11,786 bases of DNA from JBHHYS01 sp046757645 (GTDB taxonomy: Bacteria; Acidobacteriota; Terriglobia; Acidiferrales; 2-02-FULL-67-57): the NCBI GenBank assembly GCA_046757645.1, contig JBHHYS010000072.1:1-11786 (forward strand), written 5' to 3'. The position numbers and the translations under genes are program-made. This document shows, piece after piece, positions 5,925 through 11,786 of this stretch (its first letter is position 1; each line of letters begins with the position of its first letter). The notes below the pieces were generated by a model that made no database searches, was not told where the DNA came from, and worked only from the letters and a program-made list of their open reading frames with translations.

Positions 5925-6908
5925 TTGAAAGGATTGACCGACATTGCGGGGCTACAGGTAGGGCACGCCAGCGACTTCGAGGGCGTCACCGGCTGCACGG
6001 TGATTCTGTGCGGCCGGGCAGGCGCGGTGGGCGGCGTGGATGTGCGCGGCTCGGCGGTGGGCGAGCGCGAGCTCGAAACCCTGCGCCCCGGCCATCTGGT
6101 GGAACGCATCCACGCACTGGTGCTCGCCGGGGGCAGCGCCTTTGGCCTGGAGGCCGCGGCGGGGGTGATGCGCTACCTGGAAGAGCAGGGGATTGGCTTC
6201 GCCACCGGCGTCGCCCGCGTGCCCGTCGTCCCCGCCGCCATCCTCTTCGACCTGGGCATCGGCGATGCGCGGCGCCGCCCGGACGCCGCTATGGGCTACG
6301 AAGCGGCCAAGCGGGCGACGAGCGCCGCTGTCGAAGAAGGCAGCGTGGGCGCCGGCACTGGCGCTACCGTGGGGAAGCTTTTTGGCCTGAAGCAAGCCAC
6401 CAAAGGCGGCCTGGGCAGCGTGAGCGTGGAGCTAGTGGGCGGGGTCACGGTGAGCGCTCTGGCGGTGGTGAACGCCTTTGGGGATGTTCGCCACCCTGCC
6501 ACGGGCAAGATTCTCGCCGGGGCGCGAGTTTCGGAAAGTTCGTCGGAGTTTGCCGACACGGTGGCGCAGATGAAGCGCGGCGTCGTCCGCCAAGCGTTTG
6601 GCTCGCCAGCGGGCGCACTTTCCAGCACCACGCTGGCTGTGGTGGCCACCAACGCCGGCTGTGACCAAGCCGCCATCACCAAGGTTGCCGCCATGGCCCA
6701 AAACGGCCTGGCCCGCGCCCTCGCCCCGGTGCACACCCGGTTTGACGGCGATGTGGTGTTCGCGCTTTCCCTGGGTGAGAAGGAGGCCGATTTGAATACG
6801 CTCGGCACCGCCGCGGCCGAGGCGGTGGCGGCGGCGATTCTCCGCGGCGTCCAGAAAGCGCGTTCCCGGGGCGGCGTCCCCGTCGGACGCGCCGGGCCTG
6901 CTTCTTGA
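5925..6908 (+). CDS. P1 family (S58) aminopeptidase, DmpA/BapA-like
   Basis: 327-residue Ntn-type hydrolase of the P1/S58 family (L-aminopeptidase D-Ala-esterase, beta-peptidyl aminopeptidase relatives), whose precursors cleave themselves into two subunits. Visible hallmarks are GLTDIAGLQVGHASD at the N-terminus, RGSAVGE...LETLRP (about 41-55), the glycine-rich LVLAGGSAFGLEAA (66-78), GVARVPVVPAAILFDL (95-110), VGAGTGATVGK (141-151), and SSTTLAVVATNAGCDQ (233-248). In the last of these Thr235 or Thr236 should be the nucleophile at the autocleavage site. I chose the TTG at 5925-5927 because a perfect AGGAGG (5911-5916) lies 8 nt upstream and the family N-terminus begins there. The frame opens earlier at a GTG (5892), but that falls inside the promoter. 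It is transcribed divergently from the thiolase unit. The natural substrate is unknown. Confidence 0.9.
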   Translation: MKGLTDIAGLQVGHASDFEGVTGCTVILCGRAGAVGGVDVRGSAVGERELETLRPGHLVERIHALVLAGGSAFGLEAAAGVMRYLEEQGIGFATGVARVPVVPAAILFDLGIGDARRRPDAAMGYEAAKRATSAAVEEGSVGAGTGATVGKLFGLKQATKGGLGSVSVELVGGVTVSALAVVNAFGDVRHPATGKILAGARVSESSSEFADTVAQMKRGVVRQAFGSPAGALSSTTLAVVATNAGCDQAAITKVAAMAQNGLARALAPVHTRFDGDVVFALSLGEKEADLNTLGTAAAEAVAAAILRGVQKARSRGGVPVGRAGPAS

Positions 6909-6976
6909 GAAGAAAGTGGTTGCAGGGGTGAGGTGGGAAGGAAGAGGGTCTCAGGCGGGCGCGCCCAGCCTTCGTG

Positions 6977-6982
6977 TAGAAT
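6977..6982 (+). promoter_or_regulatory. -10 element directly upstream of serS
   Basis: TAGAAT (5/6 consensus) ends 8 nt before the serS ATG at 6991, which puts the predicted transcription start about 2 nt before the start codon. The -35 position (about 6954-6959, GGCGGG) is not recognisable. No Shine-Dalgarno site precedes the ATG, so a leaderless or near-leaderless transcript is possible. Confidence 0.4.
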
Positions 6983-6990
6983 AGCTCTGG

Positions 6991-8301
6991 ATGCTGGAAC
7001 TCGCCTACCTCCGCCAACACCTCGACCAGGTCAGGAAATCCTATCAAGACCGCGGCCTGGTGGCGTCGGAGCTCGATGAGTTCCTGCGGCGCGATGAGCA
7101 GCGCCGCAAAGCCATCACCGAGGTCGAAACCCTGAAGGCCGAGCGCAACCGCGCCAGCGCCGAAATCGGACGGTTAAAAAAGGAAGGCAAAGACGCCAGC
7201 CACTTGATGAGCAAGATGAAAGAGGTGTCGGGACGCATCAAGGTGCTCGACAATCGCGCCGACGAGCTCGATCAGCAAATGAGGGAGTTTCTCCTCCGCA
7301 TCCCCAACCTTCCTCACCAGAGCGTGCCGGTGGGCGGCTCGCCCGCCGACAACCAGGAGGTGCGCCGGTGGGGGGAGCCGCCGAAATTCTCTTTCCCGCC
7401 CAAACCGCATTGGGATTTAGGGGCGGCACTGGGCATCCTCGACCTTGGGCGTGCCAGCAAGATTGCCGGGGCGCGGTTCGCGGTCTATGCGGGCTGGGGG
7501 GCACGACTGGAGCGGGCCTTGGCCGACTTCATGCTTGACGTCCACACCCGCGAGCACGCCTATACGGAGGTGCTGCCGCCCTTCATTGTCAACTCGGCGG
7601 CTCTGGTGGGCACGGGGAACCTGCCCCGGTTCGAGCTAGATTTGTTCAAGCTGGCCGGCACCGACTACTGGCTCATCCCCACCGCGGAAGTGCCGCTGAC
7701 CAACCTGTTCCGCGAGGAGACGCTCGATCCCGAGCGCCTGCCCATCAAGCTCTGCGCCTGGACGCCCTGCTTTCGCTCGGAGGCGGGCAGCTACGGCAAA
7801 GAGACGCGCGGCATCGTGCGCCAACACCAGTTCCAGAAGGTGGAGTTGGTGGAATTCAGCCGCCCCGAGCAAAGCTACGAGGAGTTGGAGTCCCTTACCC
7901 GCGAGGCCGAGGTAATCCTGCAGAAGCTCGGCCTGCCCTACCGCGTGGTTGTCCTCTGCACCGGGGATATGGGCTTTGCCGCCGCCAAGACCTACGACAT
8001 TGAAGTTTGGCTTCCGGGCCAGGACAGCTACAAGGAAATCTCCTCCTGCTCGAACTTTGAAGCCTTCCAGGCGCGTCGCGCCGGCGTCCGCTATCGGCTG
8101 CCGGGGAAGAATCGAAGCGACTACGTGCACACCCTGAACGGCTCCGGGCTGGCCATCGGCCGGACTTGGATGGCTCTGGTGGAAAACTACCAGCAGGCGG
8201 ACGGCTCGGTGATGATTCCCGAAGTCCTCCGGCCCTACCTGGGCGGCATCGAGCGCCTGGAACCGGGCGCGCCCGGTCGTTCCCTCGACAGCTTTGTGTG
8301 A
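6991..8301 (+). CDS. serS: Seryl-tRNA synthetase
   Basis: 436-residue class II aminoacyl-tRNA synthetase that charges tRNA-Ser (and tRNA-Sec where present) with serine. The N-terminal arm, about residues 1-100, is charged and heptad-like, matching the antiparallel coiled coil that holds the tRNA long variable arm. The catalytic domain shows the TAEVPLTN serine-site motif (231-238), motif 2 CFRSEAGSYGKETRGIVRQH (260-279) with FQKVELVEF after it, an ISSCSNFEAFQARR segment, and motif 3 LNGSGLAIGRTWMALVENYQ. The length and the start MLELAYLRQ are normal for bacterial SerRS. It stands alone on the plus strand, 82 nt after the peptidase gene, and faces the converging cation-efflux gene. Nothing is odd in the protein. 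The short or absent leader is the unusual point. Confidence 0.98.
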   Translation: MLELAYLRQHLDQVRKSYQDRGLVASELDEFLRRDEQRRKAITEVETLKAERNRASAEIGRLKKEGKDASHLMSKMKEVSGRIKVLDNRADELDQQMREFLLRIPNLPHQSVPVGGSPADNQEVRRWGEPPKFSFPPKPHWDLGAALGILDLGRASKIAGARFAVYAGWGARLERALADFMLDVHTREHAYTEVLPPFIVNSAALVGTGNLPRFELDLFKLAGTDYWLIPTAEVPLTNLFREETLDPERLPIKLCAWTPCFRSEAGSYGKETRGIVRQHQFQKVELVEFSRPEQSYEELESLTREAEVILQKLGLPYRVVVLCTGDMGFAAAKTYDIEVWLPGQDSYKEISSCSNFEAFQARRAGVRYRLPGKNRSDYVHTLNGSGLAIGRTWMALVENYQQADGSVMIPEVLRPYLGGIERLEPGAPGRSLDSFV

Positions 8302-8381
8302 GCTGCCGGCAGGCTCTTCCGATCATCTCTTGCTGAATGGGGCTGTTGCCTCTTCGATGCGCGGAATGTGGCCGCAGGAGT

Positions 8382-9296
8382 CTAGGAATTTTTCTGGCGG
8401 GTGCCGGCGGGGAAGTAATGCAGGGAGGCAGGCGTGGCCACGGGCTCAAACTGGATGGTGGTGTGGGTGATGTCAAACTCGTCCGCCAGCACGGCATTGA
8501 GCTGGTCGAGAATTTTCTCGCTTTCTCGGGTGGACATCTCCCCAACGCGCACGTGGCAGGAGAGGGCGCGCAGGTGGGCCGCCAGCGACCAGATGTGAAT
8601 GTCGTGCACCTCGGCCACGCCTGGCACTTTGAGCATCGCCCGGGCGACGTCTTCAACCTTAAGGTCGGGCGGCGTGCCTTCCAGCAGGATGTTGGTGGTC
8701 TCCTTGAGGACGCCCCAGGACGTCCAGAGCACGGCGGCCCCGATAACCACGCTGATGATGGGGTCGATCAGCAGCCAGCCGGTCTTGGCGATTATCAGGG
8801 CGCCGGCCAGGATGCCGACATTGGAAGCGGCGTCGCCCGCATTGTGAATGAGAACGGTGCGCAGGTTGAGGTCTCGCCGGCCGCGCCACATCGCCAAAGC
8901 GATGCTGCCGTTGACCCCGATGCCGAGAACGGACACCCAAACCATCAAGCTCGTCCCCACCGGCACCGGGCTGTGGAAGCGCTCGTAGGCCTCATAGAAG
9001 ATATAACCGGCGATTGCCACCAGGATCAGCGCGTTCACGAAGGCCGCCAGCACTCCGCTGCGCTGATAGCCGTAGGTGCGTCGATGGTCAGCGGGTCGTC
9101 GCTGGACGTAGAGGGCGAGCAAGGCGAGCGACATCGAGGGGAGGTCGCTCAAGTTGTGTACGGCGTCGGAGACGAGAGCCAGTGAGTGCGCCAGGTAGCC
9201 GGCAACGAACTCCACGACCACAAAGGTCAGGTTCACGCCCAGGGCCCAGCCCAGGGCGCGGTCCATCCCCGACGTGTCGTGGGCGTGCAAGTGCAT
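8382..9296 (-). CDS. Cation diffusion facilitator, zinc-type (CzcD/ZitB-like)
   Basis: 304-residue CDF transporter that exports divalent metal from the cytoplasm in exchange for protons. Six membrane segments are expected and the hydrophobic pattern fits. The transport metal site is HDHD: His47/Asp51 in SDAVHNLSD (second helix) and His151/Asp155 in HNAGDAASNVG (fifth helix), the arrangement associated with Zn/Cd carriers rather than the DDHD type. A conserved HDIHIWSL motif (231-238) starts the cytoplasmic metal-sensing domain. The N-terminus has a short MHLHAH stretch, and no long histidine loop is present. The ATG at 9294-9296 follows a -10 box by 7 nt, with no Shine-Dalgarno site, so the message may be leaderless. 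Upstream in-frame sequence belongs to the glutaredoxin-like gene region in another frame and is rejected. The exact metal is inferred. Confidence 0.93.
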   Translation of the reverse strand: MHLHAHDTSGMDRALGWALGVNLTFVVVEFVAGYLAHSLALVSDAVHNLSDLPSMSLALLALYVQRRPADHRRTYGYQRSGVLAAFVNALILVAIAGYIFYEAYERFHSPVPVGTSLMVWVSVLGIGVNGSIALAMWRGRRDLNLRTVLIHNAGDAASNVGILAGALIIAKTGWLLIDPIISVVIGAAVLWTSWGVLKETTNILLEGTPPDLKVEDVARAMLKVPGVAEVHDIHIWSLAAHLRALSCHVRVGEMSTRESEKILDQLNAVLADEFDITHTTIQFEPVATPASLHYFPAGTRQKNS

Positions 9297-9303
9297 GCGG
9301 CGC

Positions 9304-9333
9304 AGTGTAGCGGAGCCCGCGGGTGGAAGGCAA
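9304..9333 (-). promoter_or_regulatory. Promoter of the CDF gene, probably leaderless
   Basis: On the minus strand a -35 TTGCCT (9333-9328) and a -10 TACACT (9309-9304, 4/6) are 18 nt apart. The -10 ends 7 nt before the ATG, so transcription should begin at or next to the start codon. Confidence 0.55.
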
Positions 9334-9354
9334 ATTCCCCGCGGGAAAGTCCAG

Positions 9355-9606
9355 CTAGGGAGGGTCGAGGTCGAGCTGTTCGGCAAGCACGTCCGGGTCA
9401 AAAGGGCTGACCGAAAACCAGCAGCCGTCGACCTCGAAGGTGGGGACTTTGCGCTTGCCGTTGTTCTTCTCGATGACCAGTTGGGCGGCGGCGGGGTCTT
9501 CCTCGATGTTGATGGGCTTGTAGTGCACACCGCGCTCCTCGAGAAAGCGCCGAGCCGCCCGGCAGTCGCCGCACCAGGGAGCAAAGTACATCCGAACCCG
9601 CGCCAC
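9355..9606 (-). CDS. Small glutaredoxin-like thiol-disulfide protein
   Basis: 83-residue thioredoxin-fold protein, the normal size for small glutaredoxins and mycoredoxin/NrdH-like proteins. The redox motif CGDC (Cys12, Cys15) lies in FAPWCGDCRAARRFLEERG. It is followed by a YKPINIEEDP strand-helix section and the cis-proline motif KVPTFEVDG (53-61). CGDC is not the classical glutaredoxin CPYC, so the preferred reductant (glutathione, thioredoxin reductase or another thiol) cannot be told. The start is GTG at 9604-9606, with GGGAGGAGA about 7 nt upstream, a strong ribosome site. It is encoded 58 nt upstream of the CDF gene on the same strand, downstream of atpC. The CDF gene has its own promoter, so a shared function is not implied. 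Confidence 0.85.
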   Translation of the reverse strand: MARVRMYFAPWCGDCRAARRFLEERGVHYKPINIEEDPAAAQLVIEKNNGKRKVPTFEVDGCWFSVSPFDPDVLAEQLDLDPP

Positions 9607-9635
9607 CAGTTTCTCCTCCCGCTTTTGGTCCGCTG

Positions 9636-9657
9636 AGGCGAGTGGCTAGCCTCGCCT
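9636..9657. other. Stem-loop between atpC and the glutaredoxin-like gene
   Basis: A perfect 7-bp stem AGGCGAG / CTCGCCT with an 8-nt loop lies 76 nt downstream of the atpC stop. On the minus strand it is not followed by a U-run, so it is only a weak candidate for an operon-end structure. Confidence 0.35.
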
Positions 9658-9733
9658 TGTGTTGGCTCTCAAAGATGGTTTGATGTTCACGCCCCGGCCA
9701 AAGATTCCTGGCGGCGGCTCACGCTTGCGCGGA

Positions 9734-10207
9734 TCAGGGGGCGGGGGTGGGCCCTTCGGGCAGCCGGCCGGGGGCGATGGTGCCGGCGCCGCCGGCCTTG
9801 GTCGCCACTTGCAAGCGGATGAGGGCGCGCTGCAGGGCGGTCTGGGCGCGGGGAAAATCGAGGTTGGGGTCGCCCGGGTGCTGCAAGCGCTCCTCGGCGC
9901 GCCGCCGGGCCTGCTGGGCGCGCTCGACGTCAATCTCTTCGCCGCGCTCGGCCAGTTCCGCCAGGATGATGACCCGCTCGGGCAAAGCCTCAACGAAGCC
10001 CCAGAAGACGCTCAGGTAGGCCCAAGCGGTGCCTTTCCGGTAGCTCAACTCCCCCATCTGCAGCTCGCCCAACAGGGGGGCGTGGCCGGGGAGGATGCCG
10101 AGGTAACCGTTCTGGCCCGGCACCTGCACTTCGTGCACTTCCTGGCGCACGATGAGGCGTTCCGGAGTGACCACCTGCAGCTCGAGCGTTTCCGGTAGCA
10201 GCGCCAT
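9734..10207 (-). CDS. atpC: ATP synthase F1 epsilon subunit
   Basis: 157-residue epsilon subunit of the F1 motor. It sits on the gamma stalk and can inhibit ATP hydrolysis. The N-terminal beta-sandwich domain is clear: LELQVVTPERLIVRQEVHEV (8-27), QVPGQNGYLGILPGHAPLL (28-46), then the strand region to about 85. The two C-terminal helices follow (IDVERAQQARRRAEERL), and the tail beyond about residue 135 is glycine- and proline-rich and looks non-conserved. It reads in the same direction as atpD, the usual atpD-atpC order, but a four-helix-bundle gene lies between them. Its ATG (10205-10207) begins one base after that gene's TAG. I see no Shine-Dalgarno site in the heptamer array upstream, so it may depend on translational coupling. 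Confidence 0.95.
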   Translation of the reverse strand: MALLPETLELQVVTPERLIVRQEVHEVQVPGQNGYLGILPGHAPLLGELQMGELSYRKGTAWAYLSVFWGFVEALPERVIILAELAERGEEIDVERAQQARRRAEERLQHPGDPNLDFPRAQTALQRALIRLQVATKAGGAGTIAPGRLPEGPTPAP

Positions 10208-10208
10208 G

Positions 10209-10613
10209 CTAGCGTGACCCGCGACCCGTGGCCCGTGTCCCGTGGACGGTACGCGTTCGATTCTTGAGTGACCGTGCTAGTGCACTGAGCATTTGGGCGA
10301 CTCTGTTGCACTGGTGGTCGAGCCGATTGTAGTGGTCTAGTTTCAGGTAATGCAGCTCATTGCTTAGGATCAGGAAATAGCGCGTCTCCTCCAACGAGCC
10401 ATTGGATACTGCAATCGATTGCAGCAACTCTTTCGTAGTTCGGCGACCGAACCCCTCGGCAATGTTCGCAGCAATCGAAGCGGCTGCACGCCGCAGCTGC
10501 GCCGCAATCCCAAAACGCTCACGATCTGGGAATCCATCTGTGACGCGATAAATATCCAGTACTAGCGTGTGCGCCTTCTGCCAAACTTCCAATTCCCGAA
10601 AACTCTTCAGCAT
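10209..10613 (-). CDS. Four-helix-bundle protein (S23 / TIGR02436 type)
   Basis: 134-residue protein of the family found in 23S rRNA intervening sequences and, more often, as free-standing genes. It is a distant relative of the Avd accessory proteins of diversity-generating retroelements. The family pattern is clear: SFRELEVWQKAHTLVLDIY (4-22), FGIAAQLRRAAASIAANIAEG (about 34-54), then a GSLEETRYFLILSNEL segment and a last helix. I start at ATG 10611-10613 because family members begin with M-x-SF-x-LEVW. A GTG at 10640 would add nine residues. The last 12 residues (VHGTRATGRGSR) are encoded by the heptamer array at 10213-10247, so the gene has run through the repeat and the true family C-terminus is probably about residue 120. 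It lies between atpD and atpC with no relation to ATP synthesis. No reverse transcriptase or rRNA is nearby. Confidence 0.85.
   Translation of the reverse strand: MLKSFRELEVWQKAHTLVLDIYRVTDGFPDRERFGIAAQLRRAAASIAANIAEGFGRRTTKELLQSIAVSNGSLEETRYFLILSNELHYLKLDHYNRLDHQCNRVAQMLSALARSLKNRTRTVHGTRATGRGSR
10213..10247. repeat. Heptamer array, atpC-side terminal repeat
   Basis: Five uninterrupted 7-bp units on the plus strand: CGTGACC, CGCGACC, CGTGGCC, CGTGTCC, CGTGGAC (consensus CGYGNCC). The array begins 5 nt upstream of the atpC ATG and is read through by the four-helix-bundle gene. It is the inverted counterpart of the array at 10868-10902. Confidence 0.75.
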
Positions 10614-10867
10614 CTTAGGGCGTTTTACAGCAAAATCCACATCGAGAATAGTTTCGGTCCAGTTGTGCAGCGGCCTGCTCTACTGCGGCACGAGCGGAGT
10701 AGGGGCCGTGCCATTAGCCATTGTCGGGTCGCGTACCCGTGGTCAGCCCCCGGCCTGAGTTGCAGAACGCACAGTCACTTCGGTGCACTTTGTCCCGATG
10801 GCCTCTCGCCCGCCAGTTTTCATAGATGAACCATCCTCCCGACATTCTCTGCCCTCCACCCGTTGCC
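10614..10867. other. Non-coding part of the atpD-atpC insertion
   Basis: About 250 bp upstream of the four-helix-bundle gene. I see no supportable gene; the longest minus-strand ATG frame I noticed is 26 codons (10743-10823). It contains a 6-bp hairpin (10687-10692 with 10707-10712) and one inverted heptamer pair around 10727-10741 (GGTCGCG and ACCCGTG), which matches the terminal arrays. It probably includes the promoter of the four-helix-bundle gene, but I could not identify it. Confidence 0.45.
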
Positions 10868-10902
10868 CTTCACGGGTCGCGGGTCGCGAACCGCGGGTTA
10901 CG
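10868..10902. repeat. Heptamer array, atpD-side terminal repeat
   Basis: Read on the minus strand from 10902, five 7-bp units follow in register: CGTAACC, CGCGGTT, CGCGACC, CGCGACC, CGTGAAG. They match the consensus of the array at 10213-10247 and have the same total length (35 bp), but opposite orientation. The outer end is 2 nt downstream of the atpD stop (10905-10907). Confidence 0.7.
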
Positions 10903-10904
10903 TC

Positions 10905-11786
10905 CTATACGGCCGCCTTCATCTTTTCAGCTCGTTCGATGACATCCTCGATGGGGCCGGTCATATAGAAGGCCTGCTCGGGAACGTCGTCCAGCTCGCC
11001 TTCGACCACCATCTTGAATCCCTTGATGGTGTCGGCCACCTTGACGTAGCGGCCTTCCAGTCCGGTGAACTGTTCGGCCACGAAGAAGGGCTGGGAGAGG
11101 AACTTCTGGATTTTGCGCGCCCGGGAGACGATGAGTTTGTCTTCTTCGCTCAGCTCTTCAATGCCCAGGATGGCGATGATGTCCTGCAGGTCTTTGTAGC
11201 GTTGCAGGATGGACTTCACCGCGCGCGCCACGTTGTAGTGTTCTTCGCCCACCACCCGCGGGTCGAGAATCCGGGAGTAGGAGGTCAAGGGGTCGACCGC
11301 CGGGTAGAGGCCGAGCTCGGCCACCTGCCGGGAGAGCACCAGGGTGGCGTCGAGGTGGGAGAAGGTGGTCGCGGGGGCGGGGTCGGTGAGGTCGTCAGCG
11401 GGCACGTAGATGGCCTGCACGGAGGTGACCGAGCCTTTCTTGGTCGAGGTGATGCGCTCTTCAAGCTCGCCCAGCTCGGTGGAGAGGTTGGGCTGGTAGC
11501 CGACGGCGGAGGGCATCCGCCCCAGCAGCGCGGAGACTTCCGAGCCCGCCTGCACGAAGCGGAAGATGTTGTCAATGAAGAGCAGCACGTCCTGGCCCTT
11601 TTCGTCGCGGAAGTATTCGGCCACCGTCAGCCCGCTCAGGCCCACGCGCAGGCGGGCGCCGGGTGGCTCGGTCATCTGGCCGTAGACGAGCGCGGCCCGG
11701 GATTTCTCTGAGTCGCCGGGAGTGATTACGCCCGACTCTTTCATCTCCAGCCAGAGGTCGTTGCCTTCGCGGGTGCGCTCGCCCAC
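10905..11786 (-). CDS. atpD: ATP synthase F1 beta subunit, C-terminal part (5' end outside window)
   Basis: The 293 codons present form the C-terminal ~60% of the catalytic beta subunit. The window edge falls in GVGERTREGNDL, so the catalytic glutamate region is included and the P-loop is missing. Visible landmarks are Walker B DVLLFIDNIFRF, the AGSEVSALLGRMPSAVGYQP stretch, TSVQAIYVPADDLTDPAP, the catch-loop/adenine region SHLDATLVLSRQVAELGLYP followed by AVDPLTSYSRIL, and the C-terminal helical domain with the DELSEED-equivalent EELSEED. Nothing suggests decay. It should be co-transcribed with atpC downstream, but a foreign-looking segment separates the two. The first ATG visible in frame is internal; the real start lies beyond the window. 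Confidence 0.97.
   Translation of the reverse strand: MGERTREGNDLWLEMKESGVITPGDSEKSRAALVYGQMTEPPGARLRVGLSGLTVAEYFRDEKGQDVLLFIDNIFRFVQAGSEVSALLGRMPSAVGYQPNLSTELGELEERITSTKKGSVTSVQAIYVPADDLTDPAPATTFSHLDATLVLSRQVAELGLYPAVDPLTSYSRILDPRVVGEEHYNVARAVKSILQRYKDLQDIIAILGIEELSEEDKLIVSRARKIQKFLSQPFFVAEQFTGLEGRYVKVADTIKGFKMVVEGELDDVPEQAFYMTGPIEDVIERAEKMKAAV

Larger units (their letters stand above)
10213..10902. mobile_element. Putative non-autonomous insertion carrying the four-helix-bundle gene
   Basis: The 690-bp segment between atpD and atpC is bounded by two 35-bp heptamer arrays in inverted orientation. The atpD end lies 2 nt after the atpD stop. The other end lies 5 nt before the atpC start. It holds one gene (four-helix bundle) and about 250 bp without a gene, but no transposase or recombinase. 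A clear target-site duplication is not visible: only a CTA triplet (the two TAG stops) occurs on both sides. The mobile-element interpretation is inference from repeat symmetry and from its position inside a conserved gene pair. Confidence 0.4.

Noticed and set aside
8337..9185. Long plus-strand open frame (282 codons) opposite the CDF gene
   Set aside because: It is a shadow of a transporter with intact HDHD metal-site residues. The antisense product lacks hydrophobic or catalytic patterns.
10209..10640. Ribosomal protein S23 or a 23S rRNA intervening sequence
   Set aside because: The family name derives from rRNA intervening sequences, but there is no rRNA sequence around the gene. It is a free-standing family member.
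10209..10902. Diversity-generating retroelement (Avd-like protein)
   Set aside because: There is no reverse transcriptase, template repeat or variable repeat in the window. The similarity is only at the fold-family level.
10863..11711. Long plus-strand open frame (282 codons) opposite atpD
   Set aside because: It is antisense to the highly conserved ATP synthase beta gene. The product is a low-complexity Gly/His/Val-rich sequence with no motif.

Overview
The window is GC-rich, gene-dense bacterial DNA and mostly ordinary chromosomal core content: part of an F1 ATP synthase operon, seryl-tRNA synthetase, beta-oxidation-type enzymes and a vitamin B12 importer. It includes a sec-exported periplasmic binding protein, a FecCD-type permease and sigma70-type promoters with TAGAAT-like -10 boxes. 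Together with the fatty-acid-type genes and a free-standing four-helix-bundle (S23-type) gene, this suits a Gram-negative soil-type bacterium. Acidobacteriota is my best guess, but no marker in the window proves the phylum.

Layout. Positions 1-3123 (minus strand) hold one transcription unit: a sigma70 promoter, two leader stem-loops, a cobalamin riboswitch, an intrinsic terminator, a short 10-bp tandem repeat, then btuF, btuC and btuD (cut by the window edge) with overlapping reading frames. Positions 3292-5818 (minus) hold thiolase, a crotonase-family hydratase and an RsbW-like anti-sigma ATPase, read in that order from a promoter near 5857-5886. A P1/S58-family aminopeptidase (5925-6908) runs divergently on the plus strand and is followed by serS (6991-8301). 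A convergent minus-strand zinc-type cation diffusion facilitator (8382-9296) and a small glutaredoxin-like protein (9355-9606) come next. The right end is the distal part of the ATP synthase operon: atpD (partial, 10905-11786) and atpC (9734-10207).

The most unusual part is the atpD-atpC junction. A four-helix-bundle (S23/TIGR02436-type) gene sits between the two subunit genes. The segment holding it (10213-10902) is bounded by two 35-bp arrays of five degenerate heptamers (consensus CGYGNCC) in inverted orientation. The outer ends of the arrays lie 2 nt after the atpD stop and 5 nt before the atpC start, so the segment looks like a small non-autonomous insertion that fills the whole junction. 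One array is read through by the four-helix-bundle gene and forms its C-terminus. No transposase, CRISPR array, rRNA or tRNA was found.

How the genes work together: the btu unit imports corrinoid and should be shut off when cobalamin binds the leader. The thiolase and hydratase handle acyl-CoA intermediates, and the anti-sigma-like ATPase in the same unit is an unexplained partner. The ATP synthase genes are housekeeping.
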